A program made the position numbers and the translations under genes. The notes below the pieces were generated by a model that searched no databases, was not told where the DNA came from, and saw only the letters and a program-made list of their open reading frames with translations. Positions 16,421 through 25,674 of a stretch of 64,000 bases of DNA are shown here, in pieces. The stretch's first letter is position 1, and every line of letters starts with the position of its first letter. This stretch comes from Blautia coccoides (GTDB taxonomy: Bacteria > Bacillota > Clostridia > Lachnospirales > Lachnospiraceae), in the NCBI RefSeq assembly GCF_034355335.1, contig NZ_CP136422.1, positions 3,940,501 to 4,004,500 on the forward strand. Reading direction: 5' to 3'.

Positions 16421-17365
16421 TTGATTGTGTTCCTGCATAAAGCATCTTTCATGGAATCATTAAAAAAAGTTGACTGGCAGGCCATGGCCGGTTACGTCAA
16501 AGACTCTGACTGGAAAGGTGAGGATGAGGACCTGATGGGCGAAGAATCCATGCAGGATTTCTTTACCAATACTCTTGAGAAAATGACCTACACAGTGGGG
16601 GAAAGTAAAATCGACGGTGACAATGCAACCGTACCTGTTGATATTAAATACTATGACGGGACAGATTTAATATCACAGATCATGGGGGAATATTTTTCAA
16701 AAGCTATGGGGATCGCATTAAGCGGACAAGAAATGTCTGACGAAGAAGCAACCAAAATGTTAGGTGATATGTTTTCTGAAAAGACCCAGGATTTGGAAGA
16801 TACATATGATGAAATTTCAATAGATTTAAAATGTGTGAAGGAAGATGATAAATGGGTTATATCTGATCTGGATGATAATTTTCTCAACGTAGTAACTTCA
16901 AATTTTAACAAAGTAAGCGAAGATATGGCAAATTCTTTTTCCGATGAAAATGGTCAGCCGGCAGAGGAATCCAATGTCCAGTTTTCTCCTGACGACGGAA
17001 CCATTGATTTTACCTGTGATGATTTTTCAATAAAATATACGAATCATGAACTGTCCTATGACTATGAGGGAAATCAATGCTTACTGGTCTATTTTGACTT
17101 TACAAATAATTCATCAGATAATACAAGTGCTTTAGTCACAACCGGTATCACAGCTTACCAAAATGGGGTAGAATGTAATTCCGCATATTATGACTCAAGC
17201 GAGAACGAATCCGTATCAAATTATGATAAAAATATTCAGCCCGGAACTACTCTGAACATCGCCCTGGCATTTGAAATCAGCGATTTATCAGATGTTACAC
17301 TTGATGTATCAGAAGCATTTTCTTTTAGCGGCCAAAAGGACACTATGATTTTAACGCTTCAGTAA
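16421..17365 (+). CDS. Lipoprotein-like protein (DUF5105/DUF4352 type) lacking its signal peptide
   Basis: An in-frame TAA sits directly before the TTG at 16421, so the frame cannot extend further. The product begins almost at once with FMESLKKVDWQAMAGYVKD, the usual start of the mature region in clostridial lipoproteins, but no lipoprotein signal precedes it. The first ~150 residues form a DUF5105-like domain. Residues ~190-314 form a DUF4352-like immunoglobulin-type domain (LVYFDFTNNSSDNTS). The ribosome binding site is weak. This looks like a gene that lost its 5' end; a functional cytosolic product is possible but unlikely. Confidence 0.6.
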   Translation: MIVFLHKASFMESLKKVDWQAMAGYVKDSDWKGEDEDLMGEESMQDFFTNTLEKMTYTVGESKIDGDNATVPVDIKYYDGTDLISQIMGEYFSKAMGIALSGQEMSDEEATKMLGDMFSEKTQDLEDTYDEISIDLKCVKEDDKWVISDLDDNFLNVVTSNFNKVSEDMANSFSDENGQPAEESNVQFSPDDGTIDFTCDDFSIKYTNHELSYDYEGNQCLLVYFDFTNNSSDNTSALVTTGITAYQNGVECNSAYYDSSENESVSNYDKNIQPGTTLNIALAFEISDLSDVTLDVSEAFSFSGQKDTMILTLQ

Positions 17366-17457
17366 TTACTAATCTATGAAATAATAATACCGGCTCCTGG
17401 CAGCAGCCCGAAGCCGGTCAACATGTCAGCATCTTACTTTTGACTGATATGCTGCTT

Positions 17458-17510
17458 CCTAAGCAGACAGGGAAAATAACCAATATCTGCTTAGGGGGTA
17501 TTTTTATTTC
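17458..17510 (+). terminator. Hairpin with T-rich tail downstream of the lipoprotein-like gene
   Basis: A CCTAAGCAGA / TCTGCTTAGG stem is followed by GGGTATTTTTATTT. It lies 90 bp past the stop of the gene ending at 17365. Another T-less stem (ACCGGCT/AGCCGGT) lies at about 17390-17418. Confidence 0.5.
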
Positions 17511-17515
17511 TGAAC

Positions 17516-17540
17516 AAAAAAAGTCCCGCTATACAGCGGG
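17516..17540 (-). terminator. Terminator of tRNA-Ala
   Basis: A CCCGCT GTAT AGCGGG stem on the minus strand is followed by ACTTTTTTT, 15 nt after the tRNA 3' end. Confidence 0.85.
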
Positions 17541-17554
17541 TTACAGATCAGATA

Positions 17555-17627
17555 TGGAGCATACGGGATTCGAACCCGTGACCTCCACAATGCCATTGTG
17601 GCGCGCTCCCAGCTGCGCTAATGCCCC
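17555..17627 (-). tRNA. tRNA-Ala (GGC)
   Basis: The cloverleaf is complete. The 7-bp acceptor stem GGGGCAT/ATGCTCC has one G-U pair. The D arm stem is GCGC/GCGC. The anticodon stem CCACA/TGTGG holds the loop ATGGCAT with anticodon GGC, and the T arm contains GGTTCGAACC. The discriminator is A, as expected for alanine. CCA is not encoded. Confidence 0.95.
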
Positions 17628-17647
17628 TTAAGATTTACAACGATGTT

Positions 17648-17653
17648 ATTATA
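17648..17653 (-). promoter_or_regulatory. Extended -10 of the tRNA-Ala promoter
   Basis: The minus strand reads TGCTATAAT (TGnTATAAT) about 20 nt before the tRNA 5' end. No convincing -35 is seen, which is common with an extended -10. Confidence 0.45.
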
Positions 17654-17714
17654 GCATATAGTTATTAAAAATGGAAGTAGAAAAATAAAAAAAATGTCAT
17701 CAGACATCGCCGAA

Positions 17715-17763
17715 ATGTTACTGTTCATAGTATGCTAAAAGTGTAGTTTTTGTACAGTAACAC
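17715..17763. repeat. Short intergenic inverted repeat
   Basis: TGTTACTGT and ACAGTAACA face each other about 30 bp apart in the gap between tRNA-Ala and the TraX-like gene. The motif GTTACTGTTCA resembles the ends of the palindromic element at 53809-53967. Nothing else is seen in 17654-17883 apart from an AAAGGAGA ribosome binding site. Confidence 0.4.
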
Positions 17764-17883
17764 TGAAATACATTACCCATAAAGATTCAGAGCTGTGTAT
17801 CTATAAATTGTGAAACATATCTTGCCAAAATACCCGATTCAGTTATATGATAGATAGGAAATACTACATAAAGGAGACACTAT

Positions 17884-18642
17884 ATGCCCCAAAAATCATT
17901 CCGACCATCCCGCTGGCAGCTTCTGCCCCCTATTTTTTCAGGGTCCACGCTGAAGATCATTGCCATAATCACCATGCTGATCGACCATATTGGTGCCGTC
18001 ATCCTGGAATACGGATATATACAGGCCTACCAGTTGAATCTGCCTCAGGCCCTATCCTATGAGAACACGCTTCTCATATGGAAAGTTGACTGGGTACTCA
18101 GAAAAACAGGCCGCATCGCCTTTCCCATCTTCTGTTTTCTGCTTGTTGAAGGGTTTATCCACACCTCAAACAGAAAGAAGTACGCACTGCGGCTGGCCCT
18201 GTTTGCCCTTCTCTCGGAAATCCCCTTTGATTTATGCTTTAACGGCAGTGCCCTTGAATTTTCTTATCAAAATGTAATGGTCACCCTGCTGATCGGTTTC
18301 CTTACACTCATGGCCATGGATGAAGCACGCAAAAGGATGCCCGCACTGGCACTTGTGGCTGCCGGAGCCGGTCTTCTGCTTGGATACCTTTTAAAAACAG
18401 ATTACAGTTATAAGGGTGTCATTCTCATTATCGTACTGTACCTGTTCCAGAGTTATCCCCTGGAAAGGACCATTGCCGGCTGTCTCTCTCTGCTGTGGGA
18501 GGCTCCCGCCTGCCTGGCTTTTATCCCCATCAATATGTATAACGGACAGAGAGGCCGAAAGATCAAATACTTTTTCTATCTCTTTTACCCGGTACATTTG
18601 ATGCTGCTCTTCCTCATACGCTATGCCCTATTGAAATACTGA
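17884..18642 (+). CDS. TraX-family membrane protein
   Basis: The 252 residues hold many hydrophobic helices. TraX hallmarks are KIIAIITMLIDHIGAV near the N-terminus, RIAFPIFCFLLVEGF, and SEIPFDL. The C-terminal half has FFYLFYPVHL. TraX was named for acetylating F-pilin, but the family is widespread in Firmicutes, often without conjugation genes, and the real substrate is usually unknown. No conjugation genes are nearby. A good AAAGGAGA site supports the start. Confidence 0.85.
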   Translation: MPQKSFRPSRWQLLPPIFSGSTLKIIAIITMLIDHIGAVILEYGYIQAYQLNLPQALSYENTLLIWKVDWVLRKTGRIAFPIFCFLLVEGFIHTSNRKKYALRLALFALLSEIPFDLCFNGSALEFSYQNVMVTLLIGFLTLMAMDEARKRMPALALVAAGAGLLLGYLLKTDYSYKGVILIIVLYLFQSYPLERTIAGCLSLLWEAPACLAFIPINMYNGQRGRKIKYFFYLFYPVHLMLLFLIRYALLKY

Positions 18643-18739
18643 TATCCTTTTCTTTCCACAGTCCCTAAAAGGCCCTTCGGGCTGTGGAGAGGGCATTCAT
18701 ACACGACTTAAATAACAGAAATTAAGAATTGGAGTACAT

Positions 18740-19351
18740 ATGACAGGAAAAACACATCTATCTGTGGGCACTGCGGCTGCCGTCTGCGTGACCCAGCCTC
18801 AAACCCTCAGCAGTTTATTATTATGTCTGGGCACAGCCGCCATCGGCTCTGTGATCAGCGATATTGACGTAACCACCTCAGAATCCAGGGAACAGTTAAA
18901 TAAAATCTCCATACTCACCGTACTGGTCATAGCGGCTCTGCTCTTTGCAGAGTGGAAATGGAATGTGGGAATCCGGTACCGTTTTCAAAAAGAGAGTAAT
19001 CTATACAGACTTGCCGTAAGTTTTATAATATTCCTTGGTGTGTGTACCTTTGGTAAGAACCAGCCTCACAGATCCTTCATGCATTCTCTGCCTGCGCTGG
19101 TGATCCTAAACGGTATTGTATATGGAATCTTCCCTGATCTCACCCCTTATTTTTTTACTGCCATGCTCTCCCACATGATGATCGATATGCTCAACTATAA
19201 GAATGTGCGTATTTTATACCCCCTCAAATTCGGCATCAGCCTGGACTTGTGCCATGCCAGCGGATTGGTGAGCAGAGCTTTGTTTTACGCAGGTCTGGCG
19301 GTTCTCTCTGTCATGGTGCTGCTTCTTTTATATTCCATGTATTTTGTTTAA
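18740..19351 (+). CDS. YdjM-family metal-dependent membrane hydrolase
   Basis: This 203-residue integral membrane protein starts with MTGKTHLSVG, typical of the YdjM family (DUF457-like, putative metal-dependent hydrolase). It also has GSVISDIDV, PHRSFMHSLPAL and LSHMMIDMLN, with the conserved His and Asp residues of the family. It is transcribed in the same direction as the TraX-like gene, 97 bp downstream. The gap holds a GC hairpin without a T tract. The role in the cell is unknown. Confidence 0.8.
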   Translation: MTGKTHLSVGTAAAVCVTQPQTLSSLLLCLGTAAIGSVISDIDVTTSESREQLNKISILTVLVIAALLFAEWKWNVGIRYRFQKESNLYRLAVSFIIFLGVCTFGKNQPHRSFMHSLPALVILNGIVYGIFPDLTPYFFTAMLSHMMIDMLNYKNVRILYPLKFGISLDLCHASGLVSRALFYAGLAVLSVMVLLLLYSMYFV

Positions 19352-19373
19352 GAAACAGCATTTGCCTGTGTTC

Positions 19374-19414
19374 AAGAAGAGCTGACCATTTTTCTCAAAT
19401 GAACAGCTCTTCTT
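19374..19414 (+). terminator. Hairpin after the YdjM-like gene
   Basis: AAGAAGAGCTG and CAGCTCTTCTT form a perfect 11-bp stem 22 bp past the stop at 19351, followed by ATTTAT. Confidence 0.6.
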
Positions 19415-19522
19415 ATTTATGAAATATATCACCTTATAACTTTTTATAAGCTTTATCGAGGTACTGCAAACCCCTTATAAATTTTGTAAGCATGGGCCAC
19501 AAAAAAATATCAAATGATAATA

Positions 19523-19972
19523 TTATAGCCATTGTATAAAAGCCGTTTTATCTTCGCTGTTATACCCTGCTCTTCTATAAAAATTTAGTGTACTTTCTTT
19601 TTTTGAACTGGTCATAAGCATTATTTTATAACAATTATTTTCTGCTGCAATACGCTTCGCATAGTCTAGGCATTGGGTTGCCAATCCCCTATTCCTATTT
19701 TTCTCGTCTGTTATTACATTTTCTATAAAAGCGTAGGGCTGTTGGTTATGTGTAAGATTGGGAATGATAACGCATACGCACGATGAAACAATTTCATTAT
19801 CTTCCTCTGCCACTATAATATGATGATTTTTATCTTCCGTAACCTGTTTCCATAATTGCTTTAACTCACAACTATCTTCTGAAAACGAATTATTATGTAA
19901 CTGCGTATAAAGCTTTAACAATGCTTTTAAATCATCTATGCCTGCCTCTCTTATCACTTTTATTACCTCCAT
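19523..19972 (-). CDS. GNAT-family N-acetyltransferase, AT-rich
   Basis: The 149 residues show a GNAT fold with the acetyl-CoA loop in RNRGLATQCLDYA and the C-terminal NFYRRAGY motif. The substrate is not evident. The gene and its flanks (about 19430-20225) are clearly more AT-rich than neighbouring genes, which suggests later arrival. The 250 bp between 19973 and 20225 hold no gene I can support. Confidence 0.8.
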   Translation of the reverse strand: MEVIKVIREAGIDDLKALLKLYTQLHNNSFSEDSCELKQLWKQVTEDKNHHIIVAEEDNEIVSSCVCVIIPNLTHNQQPYAFIENVITDEKNRNRGLATQCLDYAKRIAAENNCYKIMLMTSSKKESTLNFYRRAGYNSEDKTAFIQWL

Positions 19973-20225
19973 CAGCTTATGACTCTGCCTAAAGAAATTC
20001 GTTCTTATTCAATAATTTCATACCTATTATGTTGTTGCTATTCACTGCTCTGCAAAAAACGCAGTTCTGTGAACAGCAACACACTTGGCGATGCACAGTT
20101 ACAGAGCATTCTGCTCTATATCGCGCTAGCTGCCTCGGGATTTCTTTCTAATAGTAAGCTTTATGGAAAGGGTACTATTTATATACCCCCATGGAGTATG
20201 AGTGTCAAAAAAATTCTCTTATAAT

Positions 20226-20900
20226 CTATCCTTCTATTTTTTCAACCACTTCATTCTTATTCTTATAAATACTGTCTGCCGGAACCACCCCCCTCACTGA
20301 GGACAGGGGATAAATGTTGCTGTGGCTTCCAATCACAGTTCCCGGATTCAGCACAGAGCCGCATCCCACTTCCACTTCATCACCCAGCATGGCGCCGAAT
20401 TTTTTCAGACCTGTCTCGATCTTCTTTGCAGCACCCTTCACAACCACCAGCTTTTTATCGGATTTTACATTGGATGTGATGGAACCTGCTCCCATATGAG
20501 ACTTAAATCCAAGAATGGAATCACCCACATAATTGTAGTGCGGAACCTGCACTTTGTTAAACAGGATCACATTTTTCAGCTCAGTGGAATTTCCCACAAC
20601 AGCCCCTTCTCCAACCAGTGCATTGCCGCGGATAAAGGCACAGTGGCGGACTTCCGCGTCTTTGCCGATAATAGCGGGGCCGTTGATGAATGCTGTGGGG
20701 GCAACCTTTGCGGACTTGGCGATCCACACATTCTTCCCTCTTTTCTCGTACTCTTCCTCACAAAGCGTATTGCCCAATTTCAGAATAAATTCACTGATGA
20801 GAGGAAGCACCTCCCAGGGATAAGTCTTGCTTTCCAGAAGTTCTTTCGCCATTGTCTGATTCAAATCGCTGTATAATTCACTGATCTTAAGCTGTTCCAT
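20226..20900 (-). CDS. Left-handed beta-helix (hexapeptide repeat) acyl/nucleotidyltransferase-like protein
   Basis: The 224 residues start with a helical ~70-residue region. A hexapeptide-repeat beta-helix follows (AKSAKVAPTAFINGPAIIGKDAEV..., NALVGEGAVVGNSTELKN, GSVLNPGTVIGSHSNIYP). The pattern with HYNYVGDSILG and the AGSITSNVK segment resembles the C-terminal part of GlmU-like UDP-GlcNAc pyrophosphorylases. No N-terminal nucleotidyltransferase domain is present, so it is more likely a sugar-related acyltransferase or scaffold than a complete GlmU. It starts 5 bp after topB. Confidence 0.75.
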   Translation of the reverse strand: MEQLKISELYSDLNQTMAKELLESKTYPWEVLPLISEFILKLGNTLCEEEYEKRGKNVWIAKSAKVAPTAFINGPAIIGKDAEVRHCAFIRGNALVGEGAVVGNSTELKNVILFNKVQVPHYNYVGDSILGFKSHMGAGSITSNVKSDKKLVVVKGAAKKIETGLKKFGAMLGDEVEVGCGSVLNPGTVIGSHSNIYPLSSVRGVVPADSIYKNKNEVVEKIEG

Positions 20901-20905
20901 TTACT

Positions 20906-22927
20906 TTACCTCTTTCCGCCGGATTTTCCGGCTTTTTTATAGTATACGGCCGCTGCGTCAAAAAATTGTTTCAGGGCCAGTTGATTCCTGAGTCCTAATA
21001 CGCCCTGGGTTCTGCTTCTTACAAAGTTCTCCAGCTTTTCCATGTATTCGTCCGGGGTTATTTCCCCCTCAGCCACATAAGTCAGGCCTTTTTCCCAGCT
21101 TGCGGTAAGCTCCGGGTTCAGTAAAGAGCGTATGGAGGCATTGACCACGTCAAATATCATCTCTCCAAGCAGAGTGGGTGTGACAACCTGCGTTTTCTTA
21201 TTCAGCGCCAGATATTTGATGGTCATGAGCTTTTTCAGGATTTCTGCCCTGGTGGCACTGGTGCCGATGCCGCTTCCCTTTATCTGTGCCCTCAGTTCCT
21301 CATCCTCTATAAGCTGTCCCGCATTCTCCATGGCCAGGATCATGGAACCTGAGGTATAACGCTTGGGCGGGGATGTCTCCCCCTCTTTTATCTGGAAATC
21401 TGTGATATCCAGCTCACTGCCTTTTTTGATGGTCTGGAGTATCTCAAGAAAACTGGTATCCTCTGTCTGTTCCCCTTCCTCCTGGGCACTCTCTTCCTTC
21501 TTTTTTGCAAAAGAATTCTGTACCACCTTCAGATATCCCTCTGAAACCAGGATCTTAAAGGAAGAAAACAGTCTCTCCTTCTCAATGACAGATACAATAC
21601 TCACCTTCTGATACACAGCAGGCGGATAAAAGATGCTTAAAAATCTGCGCACCACTGTCTCATAGACCTTTGCCGCAGAAGGATGCAGACTGCCCAAAGC
21701 TCCCATTCCCTGTCCTGTGGGAATAATGGCATAATGGTCTGTGATCTGCTTGTCATTCACATATCTTGTCTTTGCCAGATTCTTATAACTGCCTTCTGCC
21801 AGGATTTCTTCGGCAAAACCCTTCCCATGCACATACCCCCGCAGGCCTCCGATATTTTTATGTATTTCTTTTGCCACTGCTGTGGACAACACACGGGCAT
21901 CCGTTCTGGGATAGGTGACCAATTTTTTCTCATACAGTTCCTGTACGATCTTCAGAGTCTCATCCGGACTGATCTTGAACATACGGGAACATTCGTTCTG
22001 AAGCTCTGCCAGGTTAAAGAGAAGAGGCGGGTTTTTATTCTCCTTTTTCTTCTCTATCTTCTCCACCACAGCCTTGTATGGGGGATGAGCGGACAGGATG
22101 GCTTTCAGCTCCTCCGCGTGTTTTTTCTCTTTAAATCCATTTTCCTTATAGAGATAAGGAGACTGAAAATACCGGCTGCCCTCCACGGCACGCCACTCCT
22201 CGTCAAAGGGGTGTCCGCCTGCCAAGAAACTGCCCAGCACACGGTAAAACGGAGTCTTTACAAATTCCCGGATTTCCCGTTCTCTGCGCACCACCATGCC
22301 CAGAACACAGGTCATGACACGGCCTACGGATATGGCCTGGTACTTGCTGCCCAGATAATTGGATATGGCATTTCCGTATTTTAACGAGAGAAGCCGGGAA
22401 AAATTAATGCCCATCAGATAGTCTTCCTTGGCCCGCAGATAAGCGGACGCGGACAGGTTATCATAGGCCGTGATATCTTTTGCCTCCCGGATTCCCCGGA
22501 GTATCTCTTCCTCTGTCTGGGAATCGATCCACACCCTCTTCTGTTCCTTGTCTTTTACCTCTGCCATCATGGCAACCAGGCGGTAGATATACTCTCCCTC
22601 CCGTCCGGAGTCGGTACAGACATAAATGGTGGATACATCCTCCCGGTTTAAAAGTCCGCTCACGATCTGAAACTGTTTGGATACGGACGGTATGACTTCG
22701 TATTTAAATTCTTCAGGCAGAAAAGGCAGGGTCTCCAGACTCCACTTTTTATATTTCACGTCGTATTTTTCCGGGTAGCTCATGGTGACCAGATGGCCTA
22801 CACACCAGGTGACAATGGTATTCTCTGATTCCAGATATCCGTCATGACGGGAGGCCTGGACCTTGAGAGCTTTGGCAAACTCCTGTGCCACACTGGGCTT
22901 TTCTGCGATAAATAAAGATTTACTCAT
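20906..22927 (-). CDS. topB: DNA topoisomerase III
   Basis: The start at 22927 (MSKSLFIAEKPSVA) has a GAGGAGC site; a longer upstream start lacks one. The 673 residues contain the Toprim domain at the N-terminus with CTDSGREGEYI and the type IA body. The active-site tyrosine is in KLVTYPRTDARVLS, and SGIGTSATRAEIL follows. There is no C-terminal zinc-finger region. It relaxes and decatenates single-stranded crossings. Plasmid-borne TopB is common, but here the neighbours are housekeeping genes. Confidence 0.95.
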   Translation of the reverse strand: MSKSLFIAEKPSVAQEFAKALKVQASRHDGYLESENTIVTWCVGHLVTMSYPEKYDVKYKKWSLETLPFLPEEFKYEVIPSVSKQFQIVSGLLNREDVSTIYVCTDSGREGEYIYRLVAMMAEVKDKEQKRVWIDSQTEEEILRGIREAKDITAYDNLSASAYLRAKEDYLMGINFSRLLSLKYGNAISNYLGSKYQAISVGRVMTCVLGMVVRREREIREFVKTPFYRVLGSFLAGGHPFDEEWRAVEGSRYFQSPYLYKENGFKEKKHAEELKAILSAHPPYKAVVEKIEKKKENKNPPLLFNLAELQNECSRMFKISPDETLKIVQELYEKKLVTYPRTDARVLSTAVAKEIHKNIGGLRGYVHGKGFAEEILAEGSYKNLAKTRYVNDKQITDHYAIIPTGQGMGALGSLHPSAAKVYETVVRRFLSIFYPPAVYQKVSIVSVIEKERLFSSFKILVSEGYLKVVQNSFAKKKEESAQEEGEQTEDTSFLEILQTIKKGSELDITDFQIKEGETSPPKRYTSGSMILAMENAGQLIEDEELRAQIKGSGIGTSATRAEILKKLMTIKYLALNKKTQVVTPTLLGEMIFDVVNASIRSLLNPELTASWEKGLTYVAEGEITPDEYMEKLENFVRSRTQGVLGLRNQLALKQFFDAAAVYYKKAGKSGGKR

Positions 22928-22985
22928 AAAAGCTCCTCTTCCATGCAATCAGACCGGAGGGAGCTCCCCGGTCTGACTTTAAGTT

Positions 22986-24071
22986 TTATTTTTTTGTGAT
23001 AAAGCCTTTGGCTTTCAGTGTCTCTGCACAAAGGACAGCACCGCCGGCAGCGCCGCGCACGGTGTTGTGAGAAAGGCCGATGAACTTGTAGTCATATACA
23101 CTGTCCTCTCTCAGACGCCCCACTGTCACACCCATTCCGTTCTCATAATCAACATCCAGGGTAACCTGGGGACGGTTGTCTTCTTCCATATAACGGATAA
23201 ACTGCTTCGGAGCGCTTGGCAGGTCTAATTCCTGGGGAGCACCCTTGAAATTCACCATTTTTTCGATCAACTGCTCTTTTGTCGGATTCTTTCTGAATTT
23301 TACAAATACGGCTGCTGTATGTCCGTTCAGTACCGGAACACGCACACACTGTGTAGTGATGACAGGCTCTGCCGCCTTCTCGATCACGCCGTCTTTGATC
23401 TCGCCCCAGAGGCGAAGAGGTTCCTGCTCGCTTTTCTCTTCCTCACCGCCGATGAAGGGGATCACATTTCCTTCCATTTCCGGCCAGTCTTTGAAGGTCT
23501 TGCCTGCTCCGGAGATTGCCTGGTAAGTGGTTGCCACTACTTCGTATGGCTCAAATTCTCTCCATGCTGTGAGTACCGGCGCATAACTCTGAATGGAACA
23601 GTTGGGTTTTACGGCAATGAAGCCTCTTGTGGTTCCCAGACGTTTTTTCTGGAATTCAATGACATCAAAGTGCTCCGGGTTGATCTCCGGCACTACCATA
23701 GGAACATCCGGTGTCCAGCGGTGTGCGCTGTTGTTGGACACAACCGGTGTCTCTGTCTTTGCGTAAGCTTCCTCAATGGCTTTGATCTCCTCTTTGCTCA
23801 TATCAACAGCAGAGAATACAAAATCAACTGTGGATGCCACTTTCTCCACCTCGGATACATTCATGACTTCCAGCTTTTTCACAGCTTCCGGCATGGGAGT
23901 ATCCATTTTCCAGCGTCCGCCTACGGCTTCCTCATATGTTTTGCCTGCGCTTCTCGCACTGGCTGCCACAGTTACCACCTCGAACCATGGATGATTTTCA
24001 AGCAGAGAGATAAATCTCTGTCCCACCATTCCTGTTGCACCTAATATACCAACTCTTAATTTCTCACTCAT
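22986..24071 (-). CDS. asd: Aspartate-semialdehyde dehydrogenase (archaeal/fungal-type)
   Basis: The start at 24071 (MSEKLRVGILGATGMVGQRF) has GAGGAGAAT upstream. The 361 residues show the NADP-binding motif GATGMVGQ, the active-site Cys in VKPNCSIQSY, and ISGAGKTFKDWPEM followed by the acid-rich insert of the longer class. C-terminal RVPVLNGHTAAVFV and SHNTVRGAAGG complete it. The enzyme makes aspartate semialdehyde for lysine, threonine, methionine and diaminopimelate. It follows argH on the same strand after about 110 bp. Confidence 0.95.
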   Translation of the reverse strand: MSEKLRVGILGATGMVGQRFISLLENHPWFEVVTVAASARSAGKTYEEAVGGRWKMDTPMPEAVKKLEVMNVSEVEKVASTVDFVFSAVDMSKEEIKAIEEAYAKTETPVVSNNSAHRWTPDVPMVVPEINPEHFDVIEFQKKRLGTTRGFIAVKPNCSIQSYAPVLTAWREFEPYEVVATTYQAISGAGKTFKDWPEMEGNVIPFIGGEEEKSEQEPLRLWGEIKDGVIEKAAEPVITTQCVRVPVLNGHTAAVFVKFRKNPTKEQLIEKMVNFKGAPQELDLPSAPKQFIRYMEEDNRPQVTLDVDYENGMGVTVGRLREDSVYDYKFIGLSHNTVRGAAGGAVLCAETLKAKGFITKK

Positions 24072-24183
24072 ACGGCAATTCTCCTCGTCTATGTATTCTG
24101 TGCGGAAGGTTTGTTCTCCCTGTGCGCACATTTGTTTTTCCTAAACAATACTATAACAAATCCAGGAAAAAAGCAAGCATTTT

Positions 24184-25563
24184 TTAGTTTTCTTCCAGAT
24201 ATTTTTTGTGCAGTGCCAGAACCTGCTTCATGGCAGCCTCACCCGGAGCACCAATGGTATTTCTCTTTTCCACACAGTTTTTCATACTGATAGCCTCATA
24301 GATATCCTCTTTGAATACCGGGCTGATCTCCTGATACTCTTCCAGGCTCATCTCATCCAGGGAGATATTTTTCTCAATGCAGGCAAGCACCAGACGTCCC
24401 ACAATGCCGTGCGCATCCCTGAAGGGCACACCATTGTTCACCAGGTAGTCTGCCGCGTCTGTTGCATTGGTAAAACCATTCTTGGCGCTCTTTTCCATAT
24501 TATCTTTACAGAAGGACATGGTGGCGATCATGCCGTTAAACAGGGCAATACAGCCTTTTACCGTATCAATAGCATCAAAGGTGAATTCCTTGTCTTCCTG
24601 CATATCTTTATTATACGCCAGAGGAATGCCTTTCATGGTAGTCAGGATAGACATCAGCGCGCCATAGACACGGCCTGTCTTTCCACGTACCAATTCGGCA
24701 ATATCCGGATTTTTCTTCTGGGGCATGATACTGCTGCCCGTGCTGTAGCCGTCGTCGATCTCCACAAAACGGTATTCATTGGAATTCCAGAGGATGATCT
24801 CTTCACAGAAACGGCTCAGGTGCATCATAATGGTGGACAGGCCTGACAAAAGCTCGATCAGGTAATCCCTGTCAGCTACGGAATCCATACTGTTTAAGGT
24901 GGGTCCGTCAAATCCCAGTGCCTCTGCCGTAAACTCCCTGTCAAGAGGATACGTGGTTCCCGCCAGGGCACCGCTTCCGAGAGGACATAGGTTCAGTCGT
25001 TTTTTCGCATCTGCCATACGACTCCTGTCGCGTTTGAACATCTCGAAATACGCGCCGAAATGGTGTGCCAGTGTCACAGGCTGCGCTTTCTGCAGATGGG
25101 TAAATCCCGGCATGTAGGTATGTACATTCTCATCCATGACCTTATAGACAGACTCCAGTAATTCTTTTAAAAGGATGTCGATCTCTCCGATCTCGTCCCT
25201 CACATACATCTTCATATCAAGAGCCACCTGGTCGTTGCGGCTCCTGCCTGTGTGCAGCTTTTTGCCCACATCCCCGCAGCGGTCGATCAGGTTCGCCTCC
25301 ACAAAGCTGTGGATGTCTTCATACTCCGGGGAAAAGGCAAGCTTCCCGCTTTCAATATCCCCCAGGATCCCTTTCAGGCCTTCCAGGATCGCCTCTCTCT
25401 CTTCCTCTGTGATAATGCCCTGCTTTGCCAGCATTGCAGCATGGGCCATACTTCCTGTAATATCCTGTTTGTAGAGCTTATTGTCAAAACTCAATGACGC
25501 GTTAAAATTATATACCAGTTGGTCCGTCTCCTTGGTGAAACGTCCTCCCCATAACTGAGCCAT
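24184..25563 (-). CDS. argH: Argininosuccinate lyase
   Basis: The 459 residues are normal for ArgH. Conserved elements are LWGGRFTKETD at the N-terminus, HTGRSRNDQVA, THLQKAQPVT and the superfamily signature GSSIMPQKKNPD. It splits argininosuccinate to arginine and fumarate. argG is not in the window. Between its start and the upstream queH end is a ~110-bp AT-rich gap that could hold a promoter. Confidence 0.96.
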   Translation of the reverse strand: MAQLWGGRFTKETDQLVYNFNASLSFDNKLYKQDITGSMAHAAMLAKQGIITEEEREAILEGLKGILGDIESGKLAFSPEYEDIHSFVEANLIDRCGDVGKKLHTGRSRNDQVALDMKMYVRDEIGEIDILLKELLESVYKVMDENVHTYMPGFTHLQKAQPVTLAHHFGAYFEMFKRDRSRMADAKKRLNLCPLGSGALAGTTYPLDREFTAEALGFDGPTLNSMDSVADRDYLIELLSGLSTIMMHLSRFCEEIILWNSNEYRFVEIDDGYSTGSSIMPQKKNPDIAELVRGKTGRVYGALMSILTTMKGIPLAYNKDMQEDKEFTFDAIDTVKGCIALFNGMIATMSFCKDNMEKSAKNGFTNATDAADYLVNNGVPFRDAHGIVGRLVLACIEKNISLDEMSLEEYQEISPVFKEDIYEAISMKNCVEKRNTIGAPGEAAMKQVLALHKKYLEEN

Positions 25564-25674
25564 CTTCTGTACCTCACTTTTTTATAATTGATTTTCTTTA
25601 AATATACGGCTTATGGGTAACAGTTTATCATTATCTGCAGACCCATGCAAGAAAATTTTCCCTGTCCCCCACGT

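Noticed and set aside
17884..18642. TraX as evidence for a conjugative element.
   Set aside because: No relaxase, coupling protein, integrase or attachment site is nearby, and TraX-like proteins are common on chromosomes.
19979..20224. An 81-codon plus-strand frame in the AT-rich gap.
   Set aside because: No ribosome binding site, no family resemblance and an ordinary AT-rich composition.
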